Positions 34,008-42,700 of a stretch of 64,000 bases of DNA are shown here, piece after piece. The DNA is from Novosphingobium sp. (GTDB taxonomy: Bacteria; Pseudomonadota; Alphaproteobacteria; Sphingomonadales; Sphingomonadaceae), in assembly GCA_024236175.1 (NCBI GenBank), contig JACKKY010000001.1, positions 434,001 to 498,000 on the forward strand, written 5' to 3'. The notes beneath the pieces were generated by a model that ran no database searches, was not told the origin of the DNA, and was given only the letters and a program-made list of their open reading frames with translations. The position numbers were made by a program, and so were the translations under genes. How positions within the stretch are numbered: position 1 is the stretch's first letter; every line of letters begins with the position of its first letter.

Positions 34008-34568
34008 ATGTCCAGCATCAAACCGGTATTCAGGCCGAGCGACTATCCGGGGGAACCGGACGAGCAGACGAGGCAGGACCTTGCAGACCTGTTCGAAACG
34101 CTGATGCCGGGCGTTGCCGAACCGGAGATCGACGGCCCGCACACCGGCATGGCCATTGCCGCGCACAGCCCGAAATTCGCGCTGAACCTGTCGAAGCTCA
34201 CCGGCTGCGTCGCGCTGTCGCTGCCGTGGTGCGAACGCCGCGACCTGATGGAGCTGGCGATTCAGGCGGTTAACCTGCATTTCAAATGCGAATTCTCGTT
34301 CGAGACGCGCATGCCCTACGCCGCGAGCACCGGCATCGGCATGGAACGCCTCGCCGCCCTGCCGCTGTGGCGGACCAGCGCCCTGTTCGACGACGAACAG
34401 CGGCTGGTGATCGAATACGCCAACGCGGTCGTGACCGGCGACGTGCCGGAAGAACTGTCGCAACGCGCCGTCGCCCATTTCGGCGAAAGAGGGACGGTCG
34501 AGATGACGGCGGTGATCGGCACCTTCTCGCTGTGGGCGATGCTGATCAACTCCGCCCGGCCGGGGTGA
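34008..34568 (+). CDS. Carboxymuconolactone decarboxylase family protein (186 aa)
   Basis: This is an AhpD-like all-helical protein. The family core runs from PKFALNLSKLTGCVALSLPWCERRDLMELAIQAVNLHFKCEFSFETRMPYAASTGIGMERLAAL, where AhpD-type members have CxxC. Here only one Cys of that pair remains (HFKCEFSF), so a thiol peroxidase role is doubtful. Similar single-Cys members occur in sphingomonad catabolic regions without known function. The ATG at 34008 follows GGGGGAG. It stands alone, in the same direction as the YihY gene. Confidence 0.8.
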   Translation: MSSIKPVFRPSDYPGEPDEQTRQDLADLFETLMPGVAEPEIDGPHTGMAIAAHSPKFALNLSKLTGCVALSLPWCERRDLMELAIQAVNLHFKCEFSFETRMPYAASTGIGMERLAALPLWRTSALFDDEQRLVIEYANAVVTGDVPEELSQRAVAHFGERGTVEMTAVIGTFSLWAMLINSARPG

Positions 34569-34740
34569 GCGGAGGTTTAGGGCCGGCTCGGGCAATCCGT
34601 CGCCGCGCGCCCTGACTGCATGTGCGACATCCGCTCGTGTTGGAACAAGTCAGTGATGCAAATGGCAGGATTCGGGTGGGGAAGCGGACATTAACAAAGT
34701 TGGGGTAGGTCCACATTGCCGATGGCAATGAGGCAAACCT

Positions 34741-35259
34741 ATGGGCAGCGAAAGATGGTGGATTGGGGCTGTGATCGGCTTCGGTCTTTGGCATGTGCCG
34801 CGTGTCTTTTTCGGAGTTCCAAGCGGAGCAATGCTATCAGGCGCAGTCGCCATAGCGATCGCTGCTGGTATCGGCTTTCCCGTCGGACTGTTCGCCGCGT
34901 ACTATCTGACTCGTGACGAGGAAGTTGATACACTGTTCTGTCGAGTCATTGCTGGGACGAACCTCGTCGCGTGGGTCATCCCCGTCGCTGGTTTCGCGGT
35001 TTCCGTAATCACTTGGCAATTCTCGCGTCATTCCAGGACAGCGCATGTTCTTTATTGCGGACTGAGCACTCTCGGCGGCCTGATTGCTCTCGCAAATGCA
35101 GGGATCGGGGGTGTTCATGCCTACACGAGCCCCCAGGACTTGACTCCTGCCGCTGACATGAGCGCGAGTTCAGGCCCCGCTGAACATTCGACGGAGCGAT
35201 GTGCGTTTGCTGCCATAGAAAGTTGGCCTGACGCCGACTTCAATCGATACTGCCGTTAG
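34741..35259 (+). CDS. Hypothetical membrane protein with atypical composition (172 aa)
   Basis: The gene encodes about four hydrophobic spans (WWIGAVIGFGLWHVPRVFF, SGAVAIAIAAGIGFPVGLFAAYY, NLVAWVIPVAGFAVSVITW, GLSTLGGLIALANAGIGG) and a short C-terminal periplasmic or cytoplasmic tail with two Cys. I recognise no family. Codon use is visibly less GC-rich than in the neighbours, which suggests later acquisition. GAGG lies about 8 nt before the ATG. Its 3' end overlaps the converging glycerate kinase gene by 20 nt. Confidence 0.5.
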   Translation: MGSERWWIGAVIGFGLWHVPRVFFGVPSGAMLSGAVAIAIAAGIGFPVGLFAAYYLTRDEEVDTLFCRVIAGTNLVAWVIPVAGFAVSVITWQFSRHSRTAHVLYCGLSTLGGLIALANAGIGGVHAYTSPQDLTPAADMSASSGPAEHSTERCAFAAIESWPDADFNRYCR

Positions 35260-36109
35260 GAAACGTTTTCCTCCCGCATTCGAATGCCACAATGGCGCGG
35301 TTCCGGTCGAGCCGGACGGTAAGATCGGCGCGGCCGGGCATTTCGGCGAGGATGTGGCGGGTCAGGCGTTCGTAGTGCTGGATGAAGCGCGCGACGCCGG
35401 CTTCGTCCATCACCGCCGATGCGCCGGTCCCGGCGCTTTCGCGCAATTGCCTTTCCTGCTGCATGCGCCAGTCGAACACGACCTCGAAGCCGGGGGCGGC
35501 GAGCAGCGTCAGCGCGTCGATCCGGGCGAAGAGGCGCTGGTAATCCCCGGCGAGCGCCTCGTTGGCGTAGCGCCGCCAGATGCCTTGCGGGTCTTCGGCC
35601 TCCTCCAGCGCGTTGACCGGGGCGAGGAGCGCCTGCGCCGGTTGCGGCCGCGCGCCGACGCACCAGCCTTCGAACACCAGCAGGCGGCAACCGGCGGGGG
35701 CCACGGGCCAATCCGTTTGCGGCGCGCGATCGTCGCTCGCCTTGTCGAAACGCGGCAGCGGCACCGGCCCGCCGTCCTGCAGGGCGGCGAGGACCTCGAA
35801 CCCGAGCGCCACGTCGTGCGTACCGGGAACGCCCCGCGTGCGCAGCAGCGGATGGACATCCCTGCCCAGCCGTTCGCGCTCGCGCTTCGTCAGGTACAGA
35901 TCGTCGAGCGAGAGCATGGTGGCCGGGATGCGCAGCTCCGCGCAGCGCTGCATCAGCGCGCGCGCCAGCGTGGTCTTGCCGCACCCCTGCGACCCGCAGA
36001 TGCCCAGCACCTCCAGCCCGCCGCCGGGGGCCGAGATGCGCGCACCGACCAGATCGAAGACCGCCGGGAGCATCTCCGGATCGGGACGCGCCTGCCCGCT
36101 CCCGGTCAC
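35240..36109 (-). CDS. D-glycerate 3-kinase-like P-loop kinase (289 aa)
   Basis: This is an ATP-dependent kinase of the glycerate kinase / phosphoribulokinase-like fold. The Walker A motif is GICGSQGCGKTTLA (about residues 35-48), followed by LSLDDLYLTKRERERL and HPLLRTRGVPGTHD, which are typical of D-glycerate 3-kinases (GLYK type). The end WRMQQERQLRE and RFIQHYERLTRHIL is also typical. It would phosphorylate D-glycerate to 3-phosphoglycerate. The GTG at 36109 overlaps the MEKHLA gene stop (GTGA). An in-frame ATG at 36073 is an alternative start. It is the last gene of a three-gene coupled operon. Confidence 0.88.
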   Translation of the reverse strand: MTGSGQARPDPEMLPAVFDLVGARISAPGGGLEVLGICGSQGCGKTTLARALMQRCAELRIPATMLSLDDLYLTKRERERLGRDVHPLLRTRGVPGTHDVALGFEVLAALQDGGPVPLPRFDKASDDRAPQTDWPVAPAGCRLLVFEGWCVGARPQPAQALLAPVNALEEAEDPQGIWRRYANEALAGDYQRLFARIDALTLLAAPGFEVVFDWRMQQERQLRESAGTGASAVMDEAGVARFIQHYERLTRHILAEMPGRADLTVRLDRNRAIVAFECGRKTFPNGSID

Positions 36110-36561
36110 AGCACGAATGTCGCGGCCTGGCCGTGCCTCGTGCCTTCGGCATCGATCAGGGTCCACACGATGGCGCCTTCGATCCTGAAGCGCCTGCCGG
36201 TCGCGGTGATGCGGATGCCCGAGTAGTCGTCGATGAAGCCGTCGCGGCTCACCCGGTCGAGCAGCGCCTGGCGCTCCTCGCGCAGCGGCGCTTCGGCGGA
36301 ATAGCGCGAAGGCGTGCCGAGGAACTGGTCGAGGTCGTATTCGAAGGCGTCGAGCGCATAGCGGTTGCCGAAGAAGAACAGCGGATCGGCCTCGGTCCCA
36401 TGCGCCAGGATCGCGCGCGGCGCATGCCACAGCGCCGCCACCACATCGTCGGACGGAGCGACCAGCGGCCTGCCGACGAGCCGCTCGAAACTCGAGGCGA
36501 TGAGCTCGATGCGCTGCGAGATGTCGGCAGCAAGGTACCGGGCGGGAACGGCTTCGCTCAC
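36106..36561 (-). CDS. MEKHLA-domain protein (151 aa)
   Basis: This is a PAS-like small protein. The segment ALWHAPRAILAHGTEADPLFFFGNRYALDAFEYDLDQFLGTPSRYSAE and the ending DDYSGIRITATGRRFRIEGAIVWTLIDAEGTRHGQAATF follow the MEKHLA domain pattern. MEKHLA domains occur alone in bacteria and at the C-terminus of plant HD-ZIP III proteins, and their ligand is unknown. The start is GTG at 36561, overlapping the stop of the VOC gene (GTGA), and the stop overlaps the glycerate kinase start in the same way. Confidence 0.88.
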   Translation of the reverse strand: MSEAVPARYLAADISQRIELIASSFERLVGRPLVAPSDDVVAALWHAPRAILAHGTEADPLFFFGNRYALDAFEYDLDQFLGTPSRYSAEAPLREERQALLDRVSRDGFIDDYSGIRITATGRRFRIEGAIVWTLIDAEGTRHGQAATFVL

Positions 36562-37073
36562 GAGACGGGCGTTGCGTTCATCTTCTCGAGCAGCCCCGCG
36601 CGCGGCTGCACGAATTCGAGGAGGTGGCCGAGTTCGGGCACGTCGACGAAGCACGCGCGGACGAAACCGGGAATGTCGCTGCGCGAGCGCACCGTCCAGC
36701 CGCCGCGGTCGAGTTTTCCTTCCAGCGCGTCCCAGGCTTCGTCGTCTGAGACGAGGTAGCCGAAGTGATGCAGCCGCAGGACGAATTCGCCACCGGGTTC
36801 GGCCCATTCGGTGTAGAGTTCCATGCCCGGCCCCTCCCCCAGGCAGATCTCGTACATCATCCCGCCGATCCACGCGGCGCGCACAGAAATCCGGCTGCCG
36901 TTGTCCATCGCGTTGTCGTTGGTGCGAAAGGCGGTGACGCCGAAACGGTCGCGGAACACGCCGAGGGCCCGGTCCATGTCGTTGGTGACATAGGCGACGT
37001 GGTAGTGCTCGGCATGCAGCAGGCTCCTGCCCGGATCGTAGGTGGGCACCGGACGGCGCAGTCGCTCTTCCAT
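36558..37073 (-). CDS. VOC (glyoxalase-like) family protein (171 aa)
   Basis: This is a metal-dependent fold of paired beta-alpha-beta-beta-beta units. It begins EHYHVAYVTNDMDRALGVFRDRFGVTAF (about residues 21-48) and the second half LRLHHFGYLVSDDEAWDALEGKL (about 94-116). Candidate metal residues are the His in EHYHVAY, the Glu in YEICLGEG, the His in LHHFGY, and the Glu in HLLEFVQ. Dioxygenase, isomerase and lyase members exist, so the reaction is open. The ATG at 37073 follows GGAGAC. It is the first gene of the VOC-MEKHLA-kinase operon and is divergent from the second LuxE-like gene. Confidence 0.85.
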   Translation of the reverse strand: MEERLRRPVPTYDPGRSLLHAEHYHVAYVTNDMDRALGVFRDRFGVTAFRTNDNAMDNGSRISVRAAWIGGMMYEICLGEGPGMELYTEWAEPGGEFVLRLHHFGYLVSDDEAWDALEGKLDRGGWTVRSRSDIPGFVRACFVDVPELGHLLEFVQPRAGLLEKMNATPVS

Positions 37074-37248
37074 CGCTTGTGTCTCCAGATCCGATGCCGC
37101 CCCTCGCCTGCCTGCCGGGCCGGGCACGCAGCGGCCGATGCACTCTTGCCACAGCCATGAGCATAGGTCACGGTATCGCTGCTTCGCGCGGCGGCTGCGG
37201 GAAACCCGGCCGGAAACGCGCGCCGAAAACGATACCGGGAGAGACCAG

Positions 37249-38664
37249 ATGACGATTGTTGCCGACAAGCGGCCCTCGGCCGCCGACATGCTGCCGGCGG
37301 ACAACCCGTCCGCGTGGTCGGACAATGACATGGAAGCGGTGCTGGCGCTCAGTCACCGCGACTACCAGCCGCTCCAGGTCGCAGCCCTGCGCCTGCGGTT
37401 CGAGCAGCTCGGGGATTCGGTAAAGGCCCTGCAGAAACTGGCGAAGCGGCAGGGCGTGACCAGCGTCGATTCGATCACCGACGCCCTGCCCCTGTTCTTC
37501 GACCACCGCGTCTACAAGAGCTATCCGCTGGCGATCATCGAGCAGCGCGACCTGGCGAAGCTCAATTCCTGGCTCGACCGGCTGACCACGCATGACCTGT
37601 CGAAGATGAGCCTCGAGGGACTGACGACCATCGACGGCTGGCTCGGCCGGCTCGACGAATTCGGCATGCTGGTCGGCCACTCGACCGGCACCACCGGCAA
37701 GCTCAGCTTCATCCCGCGCTCGCGCAGCGAACTCCCGGCCTGGGAGCGCGCCTACAACTGGGCGCAGCACGCGACCACCGGAGTCGATCCGACGAAGGAA
37801 TTCGTGCCGACCTTCTTCCCCGGCTATCGCGGCGGGCACCACATGATGCTCAAGATGCTGGGCCTGTTCGGCATCCCCGCGGCCGGCGGCCCCGAGCATT
37901 ACCACACGCTCTACCAGGGCTACATTTCCTCCGACCTCTCCTCGCTGGCCGGCCGCATGCAATCGGCCGAGGATCGCGGCGAGCTGGCCCGGCTCGGCCT
38001 CGATCCCGCCCTGCTGGAAGCGCGCGAGGCGCTGATCGAACAGGGCCGCCGCCGCGAGCAGGACATGGACGCCTGGTTCACCAAGCTGATGGAGGATTAT
38101 CGCGGCAAGCGCGTGAAGATCGGCGGCACCGCCGGCGACCTGATCCGCACGGCGCGGACCGGCATCGCCAAGGGGCTGAAGCCGTCCTTCGCCGCCAACA
38201 GCTTCATTTCGACCGGCGGCGGGCTCAAGGGGCTGAAGGACCCGCCCGACGACTGGGAAGCCTTCGTCATCGACTATTTCGGAGTCGAGCGGATCGCCGC
38301 GATCTACGGCATGTCGGAAGTGATGGGCACCGCGCCGAAATGTTCGCACGGCCATTATCACCTGCCGCCCTGGACGCTCACCGTGCTGCTCGACGACGAG
38401 AACAACGAACTGCCGCGCGAGGGCACCCAGACCGGGCGCTTCGCCGCCTTCGACATCCTCGCAGAATCCTACTGGGGCGGGTTCATCTCGGGCGACCGGG
38501 TGACGGTCCACTGGGAGGAAGACTGCCCCTGCGGCTGGAAAGGCCCGCGCGTCGGTCCGGAAATCGCGCGCTTCTCCGAACTCGAAGGCGGCGACGACAA
38601 GATTTCCTGTTCCGGCTCGGTGCAGGCCTACAATGAGTTCATGGAATATGTTTCGCAGATCTGA
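37249..38664 (+). CDS. LuxE/PaaK-like acyl-adenylating enzyme, second copy (471 aa)
   Basis: This is a close paralog of the enzyme at 17100 over its full length. The same landmarks appear: GHSTGTTGKLSFIPRS (about 142-157), IYGMSEV (about 352), GDRVTVHWEEDCPCGW near 418, and EGGDDKISCSGS near the end. Sequence is conserved even in spacer parts such as TFFPGYRGGHHMMLKMLGLFGIPAAGGPEHYHTLYQG, so both probably act on similar acids. No LuxC-like gene follows here. Instead a luciferase-like monooxygenase starts 6 nt downstream. I start at 37249, which follows GGGAGAG, rather than an ATG at 37042 inside the divergent VOC gene. Confidence 0.8.
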   Translation: MTIVADKRPSAADMLPADNPSAWSDNDMEAVLALSHRDYQPLQVAALRLRFEQLGDSVKALQKLAKRQGVTSVDSITDALPLFFDHRVYKSYPLAIIEQRDLAKLNSWLDRLTTHDLSKMSLEGLTTIDGWLGRLDEFGMLVGHSTGTTGKLSFIPRSRSELPAWERAYNWAQHATTGVDPTKEFVPTFFPGYRGGHHMMLKMLGLFGIPAAGGPEHYHTLYQGYISSDLSSLAGRMQSAEDRGELARLGLDPALLEAREALIEQGRRREQDMDAWFTKLMEDYRGKRVKIGGTAGDLIRTARTGIAKGLKPSFAANSFISTGGGLKGLKDPPDDWEAFVIDYFGVERIAAIYGMSEVMGTAPKCSHGHYHLPPWTLTVLLDDENNELPREGTQTGRFAAFDILAESYWGGFISGDRVTVHWEEDCPCGWKGPRVGPEIARFSELEGGDDKISCSGSVQAYNEFMEYVSQI

Positions 38665-38670
38665 CCGCCG

Positions 38671-39588
38671 ATGAAACTCACTTTCGCCCTGCCCCACCTG
38701 ATGGAAATCCAGGCGATGCTGCAGCCCTGGGAGCTGGCCGTCACCGGACCGGACCAGCTGCGCATGGCCAAGCGCGCCGAAGAGCTCGGCTACGACATGA
38801 TCGGCATTCCCGAGCATCTCGCGATTCCGCCGGAGGACCTGCACACCGGCCATTTCTGGTTCCATTCCACGACCGCGCAGGCCGCGCTGGCCGGGGCAAC
38901 CAGCAGGATCCGGCTCAATTCCTGCGTCACCATCCTGCCGCTGCAGCACCCGATCATCATGGCCAAGGCGCTGGCGACCGCCGACTGGATGAGCGGCGGG
39001 CGCATCACCGTCACTTTCGGGCTCGGGTCGATCAAGAAGGAATACGAATACTTCGGCGTGCCCCATGCCGAGCGCGGCGCCATCGCCGACGAATATCTCG
39101 AGGCGATCATCGCCCTGTGGACGCAGGACCGGCCCAGCTTCGAGGGCAAATACGTCAATTTCAAGGACATCGGCTTCGATCCCAAGCCGGTGCAGAAGCC
39201 GCACCTGCCGGTCTGGATCGGCGGCGACAGCAAGCCGGCATTGCGCCGCGTCGCGCGCTTCGGCGCCGGCTGGATCGTCTCCTTCCGAACCGCGCCCGAG
39301 GAAATCCCCGACCGGATCGACTACATCAAGTCGCAACCGGAATGGGACGGGCGGGCGCTGGAAGTCTCTTACGGCCTGGGCACCGGGCGGCTCACCACCG
39401 ACCATGCGCCCTCCGGCGACGACAGCGCCAGCAAGGGCCTGAGCGCCCAGCAGATCGTCGACGCGCTGGGCCGCTACAAGGAGCTGGGGGTGACGATGAG
39501 CTCGGTTCCGATCCCGCCGGTCGACGGCGTCGAGGCTTATCTCGACCACGCGCAATGGGTGATGGAAGAGATCAAGCCCAGGCTGTAG
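38671..39588 (+). CDS. LLM-class (luciferase-like) flavin/F420 oxidoreductase (305 aa)
   Basis: This is a TIM-barrel flavin or F420-dependent oxidoreductase of the bacterial-luciferase-like superfamily. It shows MAKRAEELGYDMIGIPEHLAIP (about 31-52), RIRLNSCVTILPLQHPIIMAKALATADWMSGGRITVTFGLG (about 78-118), and PHLPVWIGGDSKPALRRVARFGAGWI (about 180-205). These are family features of the group usually written TIGR03619. It follows the LuxE-like gene by 6 nt, which implies co-transcription and a shared substrate. Whether it uses FMNH2 or F420 cannot be told from sequence. It lacks the long luxA-type loop, so light emission should not be assumed. Confidence 0.88.
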   Translation: MKLTFALPHLMEIQAMLQPWELAVTGPDQLRMAKRAEELGYDMIGIPEHLAIPPEDLHTGHFWFHSTTAQAALAGATSRIRLNSCVTILPLQHPIIMAKALATADWMSGGRITVTFGLGSIKKEYEYFGVPHAERGAIADEYLEAIIALWTQDRPSFEGKYVNFKDIGFDPKPVQKPHLPVWIGGDSKPALRRVARFGAGWIVSFRTAPEEIPDRIDYIKSQPEWDGRALEVSYGLGTGRLTTDHAPSGDDSASKGLSAQQIVDALGRYKELGVTMSSVPIPPVDGVEAYLDHAQWVMEEIKPRL

Positions 39589-39796
39589 GTCGACCTCGGC
39601 GATGCCCGCTCCGCATCGCCCTGTGGACCGGGCCAGCGCCGCTTCCGGCCCGGCGGCAACGGCTCGTTAAGCAACTTCCCTTCGCGAATCTTAGGCATTT
39701 TCCTGCGATCTCTCGCCGGAGAAACACAGGTTGCGTTGCTCGACCGGAGACGCCGAGCCGTCAATCGCGGGACATTGACCAGGAAGTATCAGCCAG

Positions 39797-42700
39797 ATGC
39801 CGGCGCCCACCAGTCAGGAACAGTATCTTCTCGAGCTCATCAACGAAGCGCGGCTGGACCCGCTTCGCAATGCGGCGCGCTATATCAACTCCTACACGCC
39901 GCTGGCTTCGAGCGATCCCGACATCCAGAGCGCGGTCAATTTCTTCAATGTGAGCGGCAGCGCGCTGCTTTCCGCCTACCAGGGCCTGTCCGCCGTCGCA
40001 CCGCTTGCCTGGAACAACAACCTCTCGAGCGCCGCGCAGGGCCACAATGCGGCGATGATCGCCGAGGACGAGCAATCGCACCAGGTCGCCGGCGAACCCG
40101 GCCTCGGCACGCGCGTGAACAACGCCGGCTACAGCGGCTGGACGCTCGTCGCCGAAAACGTCTACGCCTATTCCAAGAGCATGATCTACGGCCATGCCGG
40201 CTTCATGATCGACTGGGGCAACGGCCCCAACGGCATGCAGTCGCCGGCGGGGCACCGCAACAACATCATGTCGTCCGGTCTCAGCGAAGTCGGCATCGCG
40301 GTGACGGCGGAAAACAATCCGGCGACAGACGTCGGCCCCTACGTCATCACCCAGGACTTCGGCGAACGCGGCCTGATGTTCGTGCTGGGCGTGGCCTACA
40401 CCGACAGCGACCACGACGATTTCTACTCGGTCGGCGAAGGGCGCGGCGATCTCACGGTGCAATGGGGAGGCTCGTCGACCACCTCGGCCGCGAGCGGCGG
40501 CTACGCGCTGGCGATCACGTCGGGCCTCAAGACCATCACGCTGAGCGGCGGCGGGCTTTCGGGCAGCGTCACCGTCACCACCACTATCGGCTCCGACAGC
40601 ATCAAGCTCGACGTCGTCGACGGCGACACGCTGCTGACATCCGGATCGGTCGAGGTTTCAGGTGCGGTCTCGATCATCCGCGCCATCGGCGTGGTCGGCT
40701 CCGGCCTCACCATCACCGCCGGCGAAGGCAGCCAGGAGATCCACGGATACTCCGGCAACGACACGCTCAGCGGCGGCAACGGCGACGACGAGTTCCACGG
40801 GGGCGCAGGCAACGATGCGATCAACGGCGGCGGCGGTTCCGACACCGCCGTCTACGAAGGCGACCACGACGATTATACCGTCAGCAGCCCGAGCGCCGGC
40901 AACTTCACGGTGTCGGGCCCCGGCATCGGCACCGACACGCTGACCAGCATCGAGCTGTTCCGCTTCGCCGACGGCGAATATGCCTGGACCGAGGGCCAGC
41001 TGGTCTCGACCAGCTCGAACGCGCCGCCGACGGTCGCCGCCAGCCAGAGCGTTTCCACCAACGAGGATACCGCAAAGCAGGTCACCGTCTCCGGCAGCGA
41101 CACGGACGGCGACACGCTGAGCTATTCCGCGGGATCTGCCGCCCATGGCACCGTCACCGGCGGGGCGGGCGGCGTCTTCACCTACACGCCGAGCCTCAAC
41201 TACAACGGTTCGGACAGCTTCGTTGTCACGGTGAGCGACGGGCACGGCGGCAGCGCCAACCACACCGTCAATGTCACCGTCACACCGGTCAACGATCAGC
41301 CGACCGTCGCCGCCAGCCAGAGCGTCTCCACCAACGAGGATACCGCCAAGCAGGTGACCGTCAGCGGCAGCGACGTCGATGGCGACACGCTGTCCTATTC
41401 GGCGGGCACCGCCGCCCATGGCACCGTCACCGGCGGATCGGGCGGCGTCTTCACCTACACGCCGGACGAAGGCTACGCCGGTTCGGACAGCTTCGCCGTC
41501 ACGGTGAACGACGGGCACGGCGGCAGCGCGAACCACACCGTCAATGTCACGGTGCTGGAAGTCAACGATCCGCCGACTGTCTCCGCGAGCCAGAGCGTTT
41601 CCACCGACGAGGACACGGCCAAGCAGGTCACCGTCAGCGGCTCCGATCCCAACGGCGATGCGCTGAGCTATTCGGCCGGACCCGCCGGGCACGGAACCGT
41701 CTCCGGCGGCGCAGGCGGCGTGTTCACCTACACGCCGGCGCTGAACTACAACGGTTCGGACAGCTTCGTGGTCACGGTGAGCGACGGCAAGGGCGGAACC
41801 ACGAACCACACGGTCAATGTCACGGTCGCCCCGGTCAACGACGACCCGGCCCTCGCCGCCAGCCAGAGCCTGTTCACCGACGAGAATACGGCCAAACAGG
41901 TCACCGTCGGCGCTACCGATGCCGATGGCGACGCGCTGAACTATTCCGCCGGAGCCGCCGCGCACGGCATTGTCTCGGGCGGGGCCGGCGGCCTGTTCAC
42001 CTACACGCCGGACACGGATTTCATCGGTCTGGACAGCTTCCTCGTCACGGTCGACGACGGGCACGGCGGAACCGCCGGGCAGACCGTGAACGTCACGGTT
42101 CTGGAGGTCAACGATCCGCCGACCGTCGCTGCCGGCCAGAGCGTTTCGACCGACGAGGACACATCGAAGCAGGTCACCGTCAGCGGCAGCGATGACAACG
42201 GCGATACGCTGACCTACTCGGCCGGCGCCCCTTCACACGGCTTCGTCACCGGCGGAGCGGGCGGGGTGTTCACCTATACGCCGGACGCGGACTTCAACGG
42301 TTCGGACAGTTTCATCGTCACGGTGAGCGACGGCAAGGGCGGCACCGCGAACCACACGGTCAGCGTCACGGTCGCGCCGGTCGAGGATCCGCCGACCGTC
42401 GCCGCCAGCCAGAGCGTCGTCACCAGCGAGGACATCGCCAAGCAGGTCGCCGTCGGCGGCTTCGATCCCGACGGCGATACGCTCTCCTATTCGGCAGGGA
42501 CCGCCGGTCATGGCAGCGTCACCGGCGGCGCCGGCGGCGTCTTCACCTACACGCCGGACGGCAACTACCACGGCTCCGACAGCTTCACCGTGAATGTGAG
42601 CGACGGACACGGCGGAACCGCAAGCCAGACCGTCAATATCACCGTCCTGTCGGTCAACGACGCGCCCACCGTCGCGGCCAGCCAGTCCTTCTCCACGCAG

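Noticed and set aside
36106..37164. A 352-codon frame joining the VOC and MEKHLA regions on the minus strand
   Set aside because: Its first two thirds are an out-of-frame reading of the VOC gene. The MEKHLA part begins at the GTG at 36561.
37167..37237. GGTATCG and CGATACC arms in the spacer before the second LuxE-like gene
   Set aside because: The arms are about 55 nt apart and short, so chance pairing is likely. No second copy was found.
38671..39588. The LLM gene as a true luciferase subunit (luxA or luxB)
   Set aside because: It resembles the F420/FMN LLM group in length and motifs, there is no paired second subunit, and LuxD is absent. Light emission is not supported by sequence.
39736..42195. 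An 819-codon Arg/His-rich frame overlapping the giant RTX protein
   Set aside because: It results from the repetitive GC-rich coding sequence in another frame. The 1401-aa frame has clear CAP, RTX and cadherin-like domains.
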